In this document: positions 1 through 9,242 of the stretch, piece by piece
Layout: each line of letters starts with the position of its first letter
Position numbering within the stretch: position 1 is the first letter of the stretch
Source of the DNA: Lysobacter arvi
GTDB taxonomy: Bacteria; Pseudomonadota; Gammaproteobacteria; Xanthomonadales; Xanthomonadaceae
DNA length: 64,000 nt
Assembly: GCA_031216755.1 (NCBI GenBank)
Contig: JARUHG010000004.1
Location: 186,001 to 250,000, forward strand
Direction: 5' to 3'
Translations under genes and position numbers: made by a program
Notes under the pieces: model-generated
Told to the model about the DNA's origin: nothing
Seen by the model: only the letters and a program-made list of their open reading frames with translations
Databases searched by the model: none

Positions 1-410
1 GCCAGTGCGGACGCGAGATCCGGTGCGTCGCCCGACTCGACCATCGCCTGCGCCAGCGACAGGCTGATGTTGACCTCGCCCCAGCCCATCTTGCCGGTCG
101 GGTTGGCGACGGTGCGCTCCACCGGCGTCACCACGGTGGTGGTGGTGCCGTCGGGATTCGTGACGGTGGTGGTGGTGTTTTCGATCACCACGAAATCGGC
201 GCCGTCGCGCAGCGCGCCGACGAGGCTCGCCGAGGCCTCGGGGCTGCCGGCCAGGCCGGCGTAACGGTCCACGAGCCGCTGCTTCGGCACGGTGGCTTCG
301 GCCACGATCGGCGCATCGGGATCGGCCACCTGGGCAAAGCCCGGGGCCATGGTGAGCAGCGCGGCCGACAGGGCGGCGGCCAGAACGAGCGTACGGGGTC
401 TGGTTGTCAT
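1..410 (-). CDS. Hypothetical secreted protein (partial, C-terminus outside window)
   Basis: A reading frame opens with ATG at 410 and runs off the left edge without a stop, so only about 136 N-terminal residues are visible. Residues 1-26 form a signal peptide: basic start (MTTRPRT), hydrophobic core, and a likely cleavage after PGFAQ. A Thr/Val-rich patch near residue 80 (NTTTTVTNPDGTTTTTVV) explains the repetitive GGTGGT bases. The rest (GWGEVNISLSLAQAMV) is not a family I recognise. A periplasmic or secreted location is inferred from the signal peptide only. Confidence 0.6.
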   Translation of the reverse strand, partial: MTTRPRTLVLAAALSAALLTMAPGFAQVADPDAPIVAEATVPKQRLVDRYAGLAGSPEASASLVGALRDGADFVVIENTTTTVTNPDGTTTTVVTPVERTVANPTGKMGWGEVNISLSLAQAMVESGDAPDLASAL

Positions 411-663
411 GGTTCGCGTCTCTCGCGCGGAAGGGCGCCGACTCTCTCTTCGGCGCCGCCGATGCTGAGCGCGAAAAATGCTCGCCGCAGCCTGGCTATT
501 CGGCGTCGTTAACGTTCCGTTTCGCCAGCCCCGCGATTCGCGTGATCGCGGTCACGCGACACCGGTGGACGCGCCGTGCGGACGCGGCACGCGCGGACAC
601 GGGCAGTGTGACCGTCGCCACGCCGCTGCGCGGAACGGCAACACCGCCCTCCGGATCGCGGTG

Positions 664-1740
664 TCAGTCGCCCCGCAGGCTCGCGATGTCGATCACGAAC
701 CGGTAGCGCACGTCCGACTTCAGCATCCGCTCGTACGCCTCGTTGATCTGGTCCATGCGAATCAGCTCGATGTCCGATGCCACGCCGTGCGCCGCGCAGA
801 AGTCGAGCATCTCCTGCGTTTCGGCGATGCCGCCGATCATCGAACCGGCGAGCCGGCGGCGCTTGCGGATCAGCACGCCCGCCGCGACCGATTCCGGCGC
901 TTCCGGCAGGCCGAGCAGGATCATCGTGCCGTCGAGCTTCAGCAGGTTGAGGTAGAGGTTGTAGTCGTGCTCGGCCGAGACGGTATCGAGGACGTAGTCG
1001 AAGCGGCCGGCCAGCGTCTTGAACACCTCGCCGTCGCGCGTGGCGGCGAAATCCTGCGCGCCCAGCGCGAGCGCGTCGGCGCGCTTGGACTCGGACGTGC
1101 TGAGCACGGTGACGTGGGCGCCCATCGCGGCGGCGAGCTTCACCGCCATGTGCCCGAGGCCACCGAGCCCCACCACACCCACGCGATCGCCGGCTTTCAC
1201 GCCGAAGTGCTTGAGCGGGGAATACGTCGTAATGCCCGCGCACAACAGCGGCGCGGCGCGATCGAGCGGAATGGACTCGGGAATGCGCAGCACGTAGTCG
1301 GCGTCCACCGTGATCTGCGTGGAATACCCGCCGTAGGTCGGACGACTGCGATCGATGCGCCGGCGATCGCCGGGATCGCGCTCGAAGCTGTTGTAGGTGC
1401 CGGTCATGCCGAAGTCGCAGTACTGCTGCTCGCCGGCCTGGCAGGACGGGCACGTGCGGCACGAATCGACGAAGCAACCCACGCCGACCGCATCGCCGAT
1501 CCCGAAAGCGGTGACTTCGCTGCCGATGCGGGCCACGCGCCCGACGATTTCGTGCCCCGGTACCATCGGGAACACCGAACCGCCCCAGCCGTCGCGCGCC
1601 TGGTGGATGTCGGAGTGGCAGACGCCGCAGTAGAGGATGTCGATGAGCACTTCGCGCGGACCGGGCTCGCGCCGCTCGATGGTGAACGGCTCCAGCGGCG
1701 TGGTGGCGCTGAGGGCGGCATAGGCGGGCGTGGACGACAT
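664..1740 (-). CDS. Zinc-dependent NAD(P)H alcohol dehydrogenase, YahK/cinnamyl-alcohol type
   Basis: 358-residue medium-chain dehydrogenase/reductase that interconverts aldehydes and alcohols with NAD(P)H. Catalytic zinc ligands are visible as C41-H42 (GVCHSDIH) and H63-E64 (PGHEIVGRV). The structural zinc cysteines are C94, C97, C100 and C108. The Rossmann fingerprint [11 protein letters not shown] lies near residue 185. Length and motif order match YahK-type aldehyde reductases, which are usually NADP-dependent. The gene stands alone, with a 160-bp gap to the divergent yajQ. The physiological substrate cannot be read from sequence. Confidence 0.9.
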   Translation of the reverse strand: MSSTPAYAALSATTPLEPFTIERREPGPREVLIDILYCGVCHSDIHQARDGWGGSVFPMVPGHEIVGRVARIGSEVTAFGIGDAVGVGCFVDSCRTCPSCQAGEQQYCDFGMTGTYNSFERDPGDRRRIDRSRPTYGGYSTQITVDADYVLRIPESIPLDRAAPLLCAGITTYSPLKHFGVKAGDRVGVVGLGGLGHMAVKLAAAMGAHVTVLSTSESKRADALALGAQDFAATRDGEVFKTLAGRFDYVLDTVSAEHDYNLYLNLLKLDGTMILLGLPEAPESVAAGVLIRKRRRLAGSMIGGIAETQEMLDFCAAHGVASDIELIRMDQINEAYERMLKSDVRYRFVIDIASLRGD

Positions 1741-1901
1741 GCGGTGTTTCCTGGAAAGACGGATCGGGAAAGTCTAGTCGCGTCGATGTTCGCGCACCGT
1801 GCGCCGACGGTCCGCATCGCGTCGACACAGCGTTCCAACGCTGCAGCTTCGCGCCCGCTGCGCTACCCTTTGCGCCCCCGAAACAGCCCGCGGAGCGGCC
1901 C

Positions 1902-2384
1902 ATGCCTTCCTTCGACATCGTCTCCGAGGTCGACGGTCACGAACTGACCAACGCCGTCGACCAGGCCAACCGCGAGCTCGGCACACGCTTCGACTTCAAG
2001 GGCGTGGACGCGAAGTTCGTGCTCGAGGAGCAGACCATCACGCAGTCGGCGCCGAGCGATTTCCAGCTCAAGCAGATGAACGACATCCTGCGCGCGCGGC
2101 TGATCGCCCGCGGCATCGACGTGCGCTGCCTGGAGTTCGGCGACGTGGAAACCAACCTCGCCGGCGCGCGCCAGAAGATCACGGTCAAGCAGGGCATCGA
2201 GCGCGAACTGGCGAAGAAGATCCAGGCGTCGATCAAGGATGCCAAGCTCAAGGTCGAGAGCCAGATCAACGGCGACAAGCTGCGCGTCACGGGCAAGAAG
2301 CGCGACGACCTGCAGGCCGCGATCGCGCTGCTGCGCGCCGCCGAGTTCGAGCGGCCGCTGCAGTTCGAGAACTTCCGCGACTGA
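1902..2384 (+). CDS. yajQ: YajQ family cyclic di-GMP-binding protein
   Basis: 160-residue YajQ/UPF0234 protein starting MPSFDIVSEVDGHELTNAVDQ, the conserved N-terminus of the family, with the RFDFKG segment after it. Family members have two ferredoxin-like domains. The Xanthomonas campestris homologue binds cyclic di-GMP and works with a transcription factor to control virulence genes; whether that holds here is inference. The next gene starts 13 bp after the stop, so the two are probably cotranscribed. Confidence 0.93.
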   Translation: MPSFDIVSEVDGHELTNAVDQANRELGTRFDFKGVDAKFVLEEQTITQSAPSDFQLKQMNDILRARLIARGIDVRCLEFGDVETNLAGARQKITVKQGIERELAKKIQASIKDAKLKVESQINGDKLRVTGKKRDDLQAAIALLRAAEFERPLQFENFRD

Positions 2385-2396
2385 CCGCGTCGTCCG

Positions 2397-2933
2397 ATGA
2401 CCGCCGAAGACCCCATCGCGCAGACCCGCCGCTGGCTGGAGCGCGCGGTGATCGGGCTCAACCTGTGCCCGTTCGCGAAGGCGGTGTACGTGAAGCAGCA
2501 GGTGCGCTTCGTGCTGAGCGAAGCGACCACTCCCGAGGCGCTGCTCGAGGAGCTCGCGACGGAACTGTCCCTGCTCGCCGCAACGGATCCGGACGTCGTC
2601 GACACCACGCTGCTGGTGCACCCGCATGTGCTGGCGGATTTCTTCGACTACAACGACTTCCTCGACCGGGCCGAAGCGACGGTCGCCGCACTCGGACTGG
2701 AAGGCGAGCTGCAGGTCGCGAGCTTCCATCCGCAGTACCAGTTCGCGGGGACGTACGCCGACGAGATGGGGAATTTCACCAATCGCGCGCCGTTTCCCAC
2801 GCTGCACCTGCTGCGCGAGGCGAGCATCGATCGCGCGGTCGCGGCGTTTCCCGACCCCGACGTGATCGTGGAGCGGAACATCGCGATGCTGGAGAAACTG
2901 GGACGGGACGGCTGGGACGAATTGATGAAGTGA
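2397..2933 (+). CDS. DUF1415 domain-containing protein
   Basis: 178-residue cytoplasmic protein spanning the whole DUF1415 family. Conserved blocks visible are TRRWLERAVIGLNLCPFA at the N-terminus, FFDYNDFLDRAE in the middle, and SFHPQYQFAGT followed by NRAPFPTLHLLRE towards the end. Function is unknown; the family is common in gammaproteobacteria. It follows yajQ after 13 bp on the same strand, which suggests a two-gene unit. No signal peptide or membrane segment is seen. Confidence 0.88.
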   Translation: MTAEDPIAQTRRWLERAVIGLNLCPFAKAVYVKQQVRFVLSEATTPEALLEELATELSLLAATDPDVVDTTLLVHPHVLADFFDYNDFLDRAEATVAALGLEGELQVASFHPQYQFAGTYADEMGNFTNRAPFPTLHLLREASIDRAVAAFPDPDVIVERNIAMLEKLGRDGWDELMK

Positions 2934-2987
2934 ACGTCGTCATGGGAACGAACGCGCAGTGCCCCGCTGCGCTGGCTCTTCAAACGC

Positions 2988-3659
2988 TCAGCGGCCCAAC
3001 GCCGGCTCGATCAGCGCCCGCGCATGCACCAGCGAATCGACGATGCGGTGCCCCAGCGCGCGCACCGCGTCGTCGGGAACGACCAGGTCCGGAACCTGGA
3101 TCGGCGTCATGCCGGCGGCCAGCGCGGCGCGTACGCCCGGCACGGAATCCTCCAGCACGACGCATTGCGAAGGCGTCACGCGGAGGCGCCGGGCGGCGAG
3201 CAGATAGATGTCCGGCGCCGGCTTGGTGTGCTGCACCTCGTTGCCGGCAACCACCTCATGGAAGTGCGGCAGCAGGCCGGTGGTGGTGAGCTTCTGCAGC
3301 GCGCGCTCGCGACGCGTCGAGGTGACCACCGCGCGCGGGATGCCGCGTTCTTCGAGCAGCGCCAGCAGTTCGAGCACGCCCACCTTCAGCGGCAGGCCGG
3401 CTTCGACGTGCGCGTCGTAGCGCACCTGCAGTCCCTGCAGCAGCGCTTTCAGCAACGCCTCGTCGCCCAGCCGTTCGCGCAGCAGCTCGTGGCAGGCGCG
3501 GTCGGACAGGCCCACGAACGACAGCCACAGCGCGTCCTCCACCTCCAGCCCCAGTTCCTGCGACGCTTCGCGCCAGCATTGCAGCAGCGCGCGTTCGCTT
3601 TCGATCATCAGCCCGTCCATGTCGAACAGCACCGCGGCGGGCGCGAATTCCAGCCTCAT
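2988..3659 (-). CDS. HAD-superfamily phosphatase (beta-phosphoglucomutase/GS1-like)
   Basis: 223-residue haloacid dehalogenase-like hydrolase. The nucleophile motif AAVLFDMDGLMIESE is at the N-terminus, the motif II threonine is in AVVTSTRRERAL, and the motif III/IV acidic pair is in QCVVLEDSVPGVRAA. The alpha-helical cap between motifs I and II is the type used by small sugar-phosphate phosphatases. The ATG at 3659 overlaps the TGA of the pseudouridine synthase gene (ATGA, 4 bp), indicating translational coupling. A much longer upstream-open frame exists but lies inside the neighbouring gene and is rejected. Substrate unknown. Confidence 0.88.
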   Translation of the reverse strand: MRLEFAPAAVLFDMDGLMIESERALLQCWREASQELGLEVEDALWLSFVGLSDRACHELLRERLGDEALLKALLQGLQVRYDAHVEAGLPLKVGVLELLALLEERGIPRAVVTSTRRERALQKLTTTGLLPHFHEVVAGNEVQHTKPAPDIYLLAARRLRVTPSQCVVLEDSVPGVRAALAAGMTPIQVPDLVVPDDAVRALGHRIVDSLVHARALIEPALGR

Positions 3660-4363
3660 GCCTTGCCTCCGAACAACGTTTCCAGATCCCCGGCGTCGAG
3701 CAGCCGCCACCGGCCGGCGGGCAGGTCGCCCAGCGAAAGACCGCCGATGCGGCTGCGATGCAGCGCGTCGACGTGGTTGCCCACCGCCGCGAACATGCGC
3801 CGCACCTGGTGGTAGCGCCCCTCGGTAAGCGTGAGCGCCGCACGGCGCGCATCGCGAACCTCCAGCGCAGCGGGCGCGAGCGGCGTGGTTTCCGATTCGA
3901 GCATCAGCGTGCCACTGGCGAACACCGCCGCCTCGTCCCCGCGCAGTTCCTGTGCGAGCGTGGCCTCGTACACCTTCGCCAACTTCGCTTTCGGCGAGAC
4001 GATCCGGTGCAGCTGCGCGCCGTCGTCGGTCATCAGCAGCAGGCCGCTGGTGTCGCGATCGAGCCGGCCGACGCTGGACAGCAACGGCGAGCGCAGGCGG
4101 AACCGCGGCGGCAGCAGATCGTAGATCACGCGGCCGGGGTCCTTGGTGGAACACGTGTAGCCGACGGGCTTGTGCAGCATCAGCGTCATGCCCGCGGGCG
4201 GATCGAGCGGTTCGCCGTCGATGCGGATGACGTCGTGGGCGACCTTGTCGTCCGCATAGAGCACCTCGCCCTGCGCATCGGTGATGCGCCCTTCGCGGAA
4301 CATCGCGGCGACGTCCTTGCGGCTGCCGTAGCCCAGATTGGCGATCAGTTTGACCAGCTTCAT
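3656..4363 (-). CDS. rsuA: 16S rRNA pseudouridine synthase, RsuA type
   Basis: 235-residue RsuA/RluB-family enzyme that isomerises a uridine in small-subunit rRNA (U516 in E. coli RsuA). The N-terminal S4 RNA-binding domain begins MKLVKLIANLGYGSRKD. The catalytic motif is GRLDRDTSGLLLMTDDG with the conserved Asp in RLD, and the family signature LTEGRYHQVRRMFAAVGNHV follows. I start at 4363 because MKLVKLIAN aligns with RsuA's N-terminus; an ATG three codons upstream (4372) is also possible. The 3' end overlaps the HAD gene. Confidence 0.88.
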   Translation of the reverse strand: MKLVKLIANLGYGSRKDVAAMFREGRITDAQGEVLYADDKVAHDVIRIDGEPLDPPAGMTLMLHKPVGYTCSTKDPGRVIYDLLPPRFRLRSPLLSSVGRLDRDTSGLLLMTDDGAQLHRIVSPKAKLAKVYEATLAQELRGDEAAVFASGTLMLESETTPLAPAALEVRDARRAALTLTEGRYHQVRRMFAAVGNHVDALHRSRIGGLSLGDLPAGRWRLLDAGDLETLFGGKA

Positions 4364-4390
4364 GCAATGCATTCCTGTTGCGGGGCGCCG

Positions 4391-5434
4391 CTACGCGCGT
4401 ACGGCTTCGACGACCTTGAAACCGCCTTCCTGCGCGACGGTGCGCACGCGAGGGAAATGCGCGCCGAGTTCGGATTCGTACGGCAGATGGCGATTGGCGA
4501 CCAGCCACAGGCGGCCGCCCGGCCGGAGCGCCTGCGCCGCGACGGCGATGAAACGACGGCCGATGTCCGGGCGATCGCCGCGGCCCTGCGCGTGGAACGG
4601 CGGATTGCAGACGATGACGTCGTAATCCCCGTCGAGGCCGCGCGTGACGTCGTACCAGTGGAACTGCAACGCCACGCGGTCCGCGAAGGACGCGAGGTTC
4701 GTGCGCGCCAGATCGAGCGCCCGACGCTCGGCTTCGTACAGGTCCACCGCACGGATGCCCGCGCAGCGCGTGAGCAGTTCGCTGGCGAGATAGCCGTAGC
4801 CCGCGCCGAGGTCCGCCGCACGGCCGGCCAGGTCATGCGGGAGGTGCTCGGCGAGCAGGCGCGATGCCGCATCCACGCGATCCCACGCGAACACGCCCGG
4901 TCGGCTGAGGAAGCGGCCGTCGGCGATGGGCCGTGGCGCGTCCGCCTGCGCCCACTGCGCGGCGAGCGCGGCGTCGGCCGGTCCGTCGAGCGGCGCGGTC
5001 CAGAACACGCGGCACTTGTTCTTCGACAGGCTCGACACCGCACCGGCGATGCGCGACAGGTCCGCCTCGCCGGACTTCGCGCCTTCGTTGTTCGGCAGGC
5101 ACGCCACCACGCGACCGCCCGGCGCACAGCGCGCGAGCGCACGCGCGAACAGCGCCCGCGCCTCATCGCGCTGGCGCGGCGGCAGGACGAGCACCAGCGG
5201 AACGCGCGAGGTGTCGTCTTCGTCGGCCAGCGGCAGGCCCGAGCGCTCCAGCGCATCGGCCGCGGGACGGAAGCTCTGCTCGCATCGCAGCCCCGGCCAG
5301 GCGCGCTGGTGCAGCGGCCAGCCGTCGCGCGCGCGCAGGAAGAGCGCACCGCCGGAGGACGGCCACGCGATCGAACCGTCGATGAACGGCAGGAACAGGG
5401 TTTCCAGTGCGACGTCGCCGTCTTCGGCGCGCAT
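4391..5434 (-). CDS. Class I SAM methyltransferase, RsmC-like (16S rRNA m2G)
   Basis: 347-residue two-domain methyltransferase. The degenerate N-terminal half and the catalytic C-terminal half are typical of RsmC/RlmG. The SAM-binding loop is AADLGAGYGYLASEL near residue 190, and the N6/N2-amino methyltransferase motif is VCNPPFHAQG. The final segment PGGRLWLVANRHLPYES is a family hallmark. RsmC methylates G1207 of 16S rRNA; RlmG is the alternative. It lies 27 bp upstream of the rsuA-like gene on the same strand, making a small rRNA-modification cluster. Confidence 0.85.
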   Translation of the reverse strand: MRAEDGDVALETLFLPFIDGSIAWPSSGGALFLRARDGWPLHQRAWPGLRCEQSFRPAADALERSGLPLADEDDTSRVPLVLVLPPRQRDEARALFARALARCAPGGRVVACLPNNEGAKSGEADLSRIAGAVSSLSKNKCRVFWTAPLDGPADAALAAQWAQADAPRPIADGRFLSRPGVFAWDRVDAASRLLAEHLPHDLAGRAADLGAGYGYLASELLTRCAGIRAVDLYEAERRALDLARTNLASFADRVALQFHWYDVTRGLDGDYDVIVCNPPFHAQGRGDRPDIGRRFIAVAAQALRPGGRLWLVANRHLPYESELGAHFPRVRTVAQEGGFKVVEAVRA

Positions 5435-5560
5435 GGGCGGGTCCGTGGAGTGTGATCGTCGTCGATTCTACCTGTGCGCGATGCGGCGACCGCCCACGGC
5501 TTCATGCCGATTCAACGCACCGCGGGCCACCATCGCCCGAAAGCCCAAAGGAGACCCGCG

Positions 5561-5821
5561 ATGCGCGCCCTCTTCGTCGGTGGAACGGTCGACAACAGCG
5601 AACTGGACATGGACGGCGCCGAACCGCCGCTGCATTACCCCGAGAACACCGGCGGCGGCCGACCGCGCTATCGCCTGCACCAGATCGGCGTGCGCGATGG
5701 CGAGATCGCCTACGCGGTGTACGGCGCGCCGGAGCTGGCGACCGAGGAAGTGGACCGGGTGATCGACGAACGCGATTACGCGCGCCGTTTCGGCGCCCGG
5801 CCGCAGGCGGTGATGCAGTAA
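5561..5821 (+). CDS. Hypothetical protein, 86 aa
   Basis: The frame is open from 5474, but the ATG at 5561 is preceded by AAAGGAGA at good spacing, so I use MRALFVGGTVDNSELDMDG. The protein has no signal peptide or membrane segment. It is rich in acidic residues and Arg, with PLHYPENTGGGRPRYRLHQ and EIAYAVYGAPE as recognisable blocks. I recall similar short proteins in Xanthomonadaceae but know no function. It is isolated between two minus-strand genes. Confidence 0.65.
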   Translation: MRALFVGGTVDNSELDMDGAEPPLHYPENTGGGRPRYRLHQIGVRDGEIAYAVYGAPELATEEVDRVIDERDYARRFGARPQAVMQ

Positions 5822-5958
5822 CACATGCGCGGCGCAAAGCGGGCCTCGACGCACGTGTAGACCGGCCAGGTGGAGCGCCCTCCGGGAGACGCTCCAGTCG
5901 CCGCACCCGGGCGCGAAGTTGGCCTTGCCGGGCCATGACGGCACGACACGACGCCCGC

Positions 5959-8469
5959 TCAGTTCTGCAATTCCCGCAACGTGACCGACGGCGGCGCATC
6001 CAGCACGCGCCGCGTGGCGAACATGCCCGCGAGCAACGCCGCCAGCACGCCTGCCACGCCGCCGACGGCGGCCATGCGCCAGTCCGCTTCCCACGGCAGG
6101 TCGAACACCTGCGTCGCGACGACGCCGGCGAGCAGGGACGCGGCGATCGCCGCCACCAGCCCGGACAGCAGGCCGATCGCGGTGAATTCCGACGCCTGCG
6201 CCAGTCGCAACTGGCGGCGGCTCCCGCCGATCGCGCGCATGACGCCGCCTTCGAGCAGGCGCTCGTCCTGGCTCGCGCTCACCGCGGCCATCAGCACCAG
6301 CAGGCCGGCGACGAGCGAGAAGTAGAAGACCACTTCCACCACCGTCGAGACCTGGTCGGCGGTGCTGCGCACCTGCTTGAGCACGGCGCCGATGTCGATC
6401 ACCGACAGGTTCGGGAAGCGCTCCACCAGGTCGGCCGTGAAACGCGTGCGCTGCGCAGGCACGCTCACCGCCGTGATGTGGCTGGCGGGGAAGCCGTCCA
6501 TCGAACCGGGCGATGCGATCACGAAGAAGTTCGGCCGGAAGCTCTCCCACTCCACGCTGCGAAGGCTGGTGATCGTCGCTTCGAACGGCTGCCCGGCGAT
6601 GTCGAACGCGACGCGGTCGCCGATCTTCCAGCCCAGGCGGCCGGCGAATTCCTCCTCGACGGAGACTTCGGGTCTGGCCGGTTTGCCGGTCCAGAAGCTG
6701 CCTTCGGTGACGCGGTTGTCGTCGCGAAGGCGGTCGGCCACCGAGAGGTTGAACTCGCGTTCGGCCTGCCGTTGCGCGCGTTCGCCCTGCGCTTCGTAGT
6801 CCTTGCCGGTCACCGGCTTGCCGTTGTGCGCGGTGAGGCGCCCGCGGATCATCGGGTACAACGTCGGCGCGGCCACGCCCTGTTCGGCGATGAAGGCACG
6901 CACCGCGTCGACCTGGTCGTCCTGCACGTTGATGATGAAGCGGTTCGGCGCATCGGCCGCGAGCGCCAGTTGCCAGCGGTCCAGCAGGTCGGTGCGCACG
7001 AAGGTCAGCAGCAGCAGCGCCATCAGGCCCAGGCCCAGCGCGGACACCTGCGCGATGCTCGTTCCCGCGCGGCGGCTCACGTTCGCCAGGCCATAACGCA
7101 GGCTGCCTCGCAACCGCGAACGCACGCGGCGCACGACGAGGATCAGCGCCCACGCCAGCAGCGCGAGCACCAGCAGCGTCGCGGCGATGCCGGCCAGCAT
7201 CGACAGGCCCAGCGCCGCCGATCCGGCCTTCCACCAGAGCAGCGCGGCGAGGCCGACAAAACCGGCGATGCCGACCAGCCACGCGCTGGGCTCGGTGGGG
7301 TCCAGGTCGCGACGCAGCACGCGCAGCGCCGGCACGCGACGCAGCGCCAGCACCGGCGGCGCGCCGAAGGCCATCAGCACGACCAGGCCCACGCCGTATC
7401 CCTGCAGCGCCGGCATGAGCCCCGCCGGCGGTATCGACAGCTTCAGCGCCTGCGCCAGCCAACCGCCGATCGCCCACTGCAGCGCGAACGCGAGCAGCAC
7501 GCCGATCGTGCTGGCGATCACGCCGAGCATCAGCAGTTCGCCGACCTGGATGCCCACCAGCGTGCGCTGGCTCGCGCCGAGGCAGCGCATCACCGCCGTG
7601 CCGGACAGATGGCGTGCGCTGTGGCGCCGCGCGGCCATCGCGACGGCGACCGCGGCAAGCACGACCGACACGAGCGCGGCCAGGCCGAGGAACCGGCCCG
7701 CGCGATCGAGCGCGGAGCGTATTTCCGGACGCGCGTCGGCGATGGTTTCCAGGCGCTGTCCCCGGCCGAGCGCGGGCTTCGCCTTCTGCACGAAGGTCTC
7801 CACCGCGGCCGCGGGCCCGGCGACGACGATGCGATACCGGATGCGGCTGCCTTCCTGCACCAGCCCCGTCGATGGCACGTCGGCCAGGTTGAGGAACACC
7901 TTGGGCGCGACGTTGAAGTAATCGAGGGCCGCATCGGGCTCCTGCACGACCAGCGCCGCGAGCCGGAACGTCGCGTCGCCGAGCGCGATCCGGTCGCCCG
8001 GCTTCGCGCCGAGCGTGTCGGCGCCCGCGCGGCTCATCCAGATCGTGCCGCGTGCGGGAACCCCGCCGGCGTCGCGTTCGATGGCGTCCGCGCCCTGGAT
8101 GCGGAACGCACCGCGCAGCGGAAAGCCTTCGCCCAGGGCACGCAGGTCGCCGAGCTGCAGGCGCTCGCCGACGCGGATCATGGTCTGCAGTTCGATGGTT
8201 TCGGTGCGTTGCAACCGCGGCGCATTGGCCGCATCGCGCAAGGCGCCGCCGATGGGCGCATCGGCGCGCACCACCGCATCGCCGCCGAGCAGCCGGTTGG
8301 CTTCGATGGCCAATGCGCGCTCGGCGCGGTCGGTGACGAAACCCACCGCGGTGACGGCCAGCACCGCCAGCACCAGCGCGGCGATGAGGATGCGCACGTC
8401 GCCGGCCGCGAGATCGCGGCGCAGTTGCCGCCACGCGAGCCCGAAGGTATTGCCTGCCGGGCGGCTCAC
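5959..8469 (-). CDS. FtsX-like ABC transporter permease (YbbP type)
   Basis: 836-residue inner-membrane permease with one N-terminal transmembrane helix (LIAALVLAVLAVTAVGF), a large periplasmic region, and clusters of helices around residues 250-440 and 690-820. The two FtsX domains and length match E. coli YbbP. It starts with GTG at 8469, overlapping the ATPase stop codon (GTGA), so the two genes are translationally coupled. With YbbA-type ATPases these permeases form MacB-superfamily complexes thought to act on envelope lipids or small molecules; the substrate is unproven. Confidence 0.88.
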   Translation of the reverse strand: MSRPAGNTFGLAWRQLRRDLAAGDVRILIAALVLAVLAVTAVGFVTDRAERALAIEANRLLGGDAVVRADAPIGGALRDAANAPRLQRTETIELQTMIRVGERLQLGDLRALGEGFPLRGAFRIQGADAIERDAGGVPARGTIWMSRAGADTLGAKPGDRIALGDATFRLAALVVQEPDAALDYFNVAPKVFLNLADVPSTGLVQEGSRIRYRIVVAGPAAAVETFVQKAKPALGRGQRLETIADARPEIRSALDRAGRFLGLAALVSVVLAAVAVAMAARRHSARHLSGTAVMRCLGASQRTLVGIQVGELLMLGVIASTIGVLLAFALQWAIGGWLAQALKLSIPPAGLMPALQGYGVGLVVLMAFGAPPVLALRRVPALRVLRRDLDPTEPSAWLVGIAGFVGLAALLWWKAGSAALGLSMLAGIAATLLVLALLAWALILVVRRVRSRLRGSLRYGLANVSRRAGTSIAQVSALGLGLMALLLLTFVRTDLLDRWQLALAADAPNRFIINVQDDQVDAVRAFIAEQGVAAPTLYPMIRGRLTAHNGKPVTGKDYEAQGERAQRQAEREFNLSVADRLRDDNRVTEGSFWTGKPARPEVSVEEEFAGRLGWKIGDRVAFDIAGQPFEATITSLRSVEWESFRPNFFVIASPGSMDGFPASHITAVSVPAQRTRFTADLVERFPNLSVIDIGAVLKQVRSTADQVSTVVEVVFYFSLVAGLLVLMAAVSASQDERLLEGGVMRAIGGSRRQLRLAQASEFTAIGLLSGLVAAIAASLLAGVVATQVFDLPWEADWRMAAVGGVAGVLAALLAGMFATRRVLDAPPSVTLRELQN

Positions 8470-9167
8470 GAGGCCACCAGCCGACCGCTGTCCAGGCGGA
8501 CCAGGCGGCCGCAGCGCGACGCCAGGTGCTCGTCATGCGTCACCAGCACCAGCGTGGTGCCCGCATGCGCGTTCAGTTCGAACAACAGCTCGATGATGGC
8601 CTGCCCGGTGTGCGTATCCAGATTGCCGGTGGGCTCGTCGGCGAACAGCAGCGACGGCCGCGTGACGAACGCGCGCGCGAGGGCGACGCGCTGCTGCTCG
8701 CCACCGGAAAGCTGGCGCGGATAGTGGTTCAGGCGTTCGCCCAGGCCGACCTTGCCGAGAATCGCACGCGCCGGCGCCTCCACGTCGCGATCGCCGCGCA
8801 GTTCCAGCGGCAGCATCACGTTCTCCAGCGCGGTCAGCGAGGGCAGGAGCTGGAAGTTCTGGAACACGAAGCCGACCTTCTCGCCGCGCACGCGTGCACG
8901 CCCGTCTTCATCCAGCGTCGACAGCGCCTCGCCGTCGAGCACGACGCGCCCGCTGCTCGGCGTATCCAGTCCCGCCAGCAGCGACAGCAGCGTGCTCTTG
9001 CCCGAGCCGGAGGCGCCCACGATCGCCACCGTATCGCCCGGCGCGATGTCGAAGGTCACGCCGTCCAGGATCGTCAGCTCGCCCGATGGCAGCATCACGC
9101 GCTTGCCGAGCGCGCTGACCTGGAGCGCGGCCTGGGTCCGCGTGCGCGGTGCGATGGAATCGGCCAT
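8466..9167 (-). CDS. ABC transporter ATP-binding protein (YbbA/LolD type)
   Basis: 233-residue MacB-superfamily ATPase. Walker A is GASGSGKST, the signature is LSGGEQQRVALARA, Walker B is SLLFADEPTGNLD, and the switch histidine is in VLVTHDEHLAS. I choose the ATG at 9167 (MADSIAPRTRTQ), because starts at 9194 or 9209 would leave only about 30-50 bp for the divergent promoters shared with tesA. It overlaps the permease gene by 4 bp. Divergent pairing with tesA is the same arrangement as ybbA-tesA in E. coli. Confidence 0.88.
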   Translation of the reverse strand: MADSIAPRTRTQAALQVSALGKRVMLPSGELTILDGVTFDIAPGDTVAIVGASGSGKSTLLSLLAGLDTPSSGRVVLDGEALSTLDEDGRARVRGEKVGFVFQNFQLLPSLTALENVMLPLELRGDRDVEAPARAILGKVGLGERLNHYPRQLSGGEQQRVALARAFVTRPSLLFADEPTGNLDTHTGQAIIELLFELNAHAGTTLVLVTHDEHLASRCGRLVRLDSGRLVAS

Positions 9168-9242
9168 GTTCGTCCCTATGCTCTCGTCGTTCATCGTGGG
9201 GCTGTACATTCAACGGCAGTCATCATTCGGAGCGCGGATTAA

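Noticed and set aside
5407-8724. Very long frames on both strands around the ABC permease
   Set aside because: Shadows of the YbbP-type permease gene in other frames, without any family signature.
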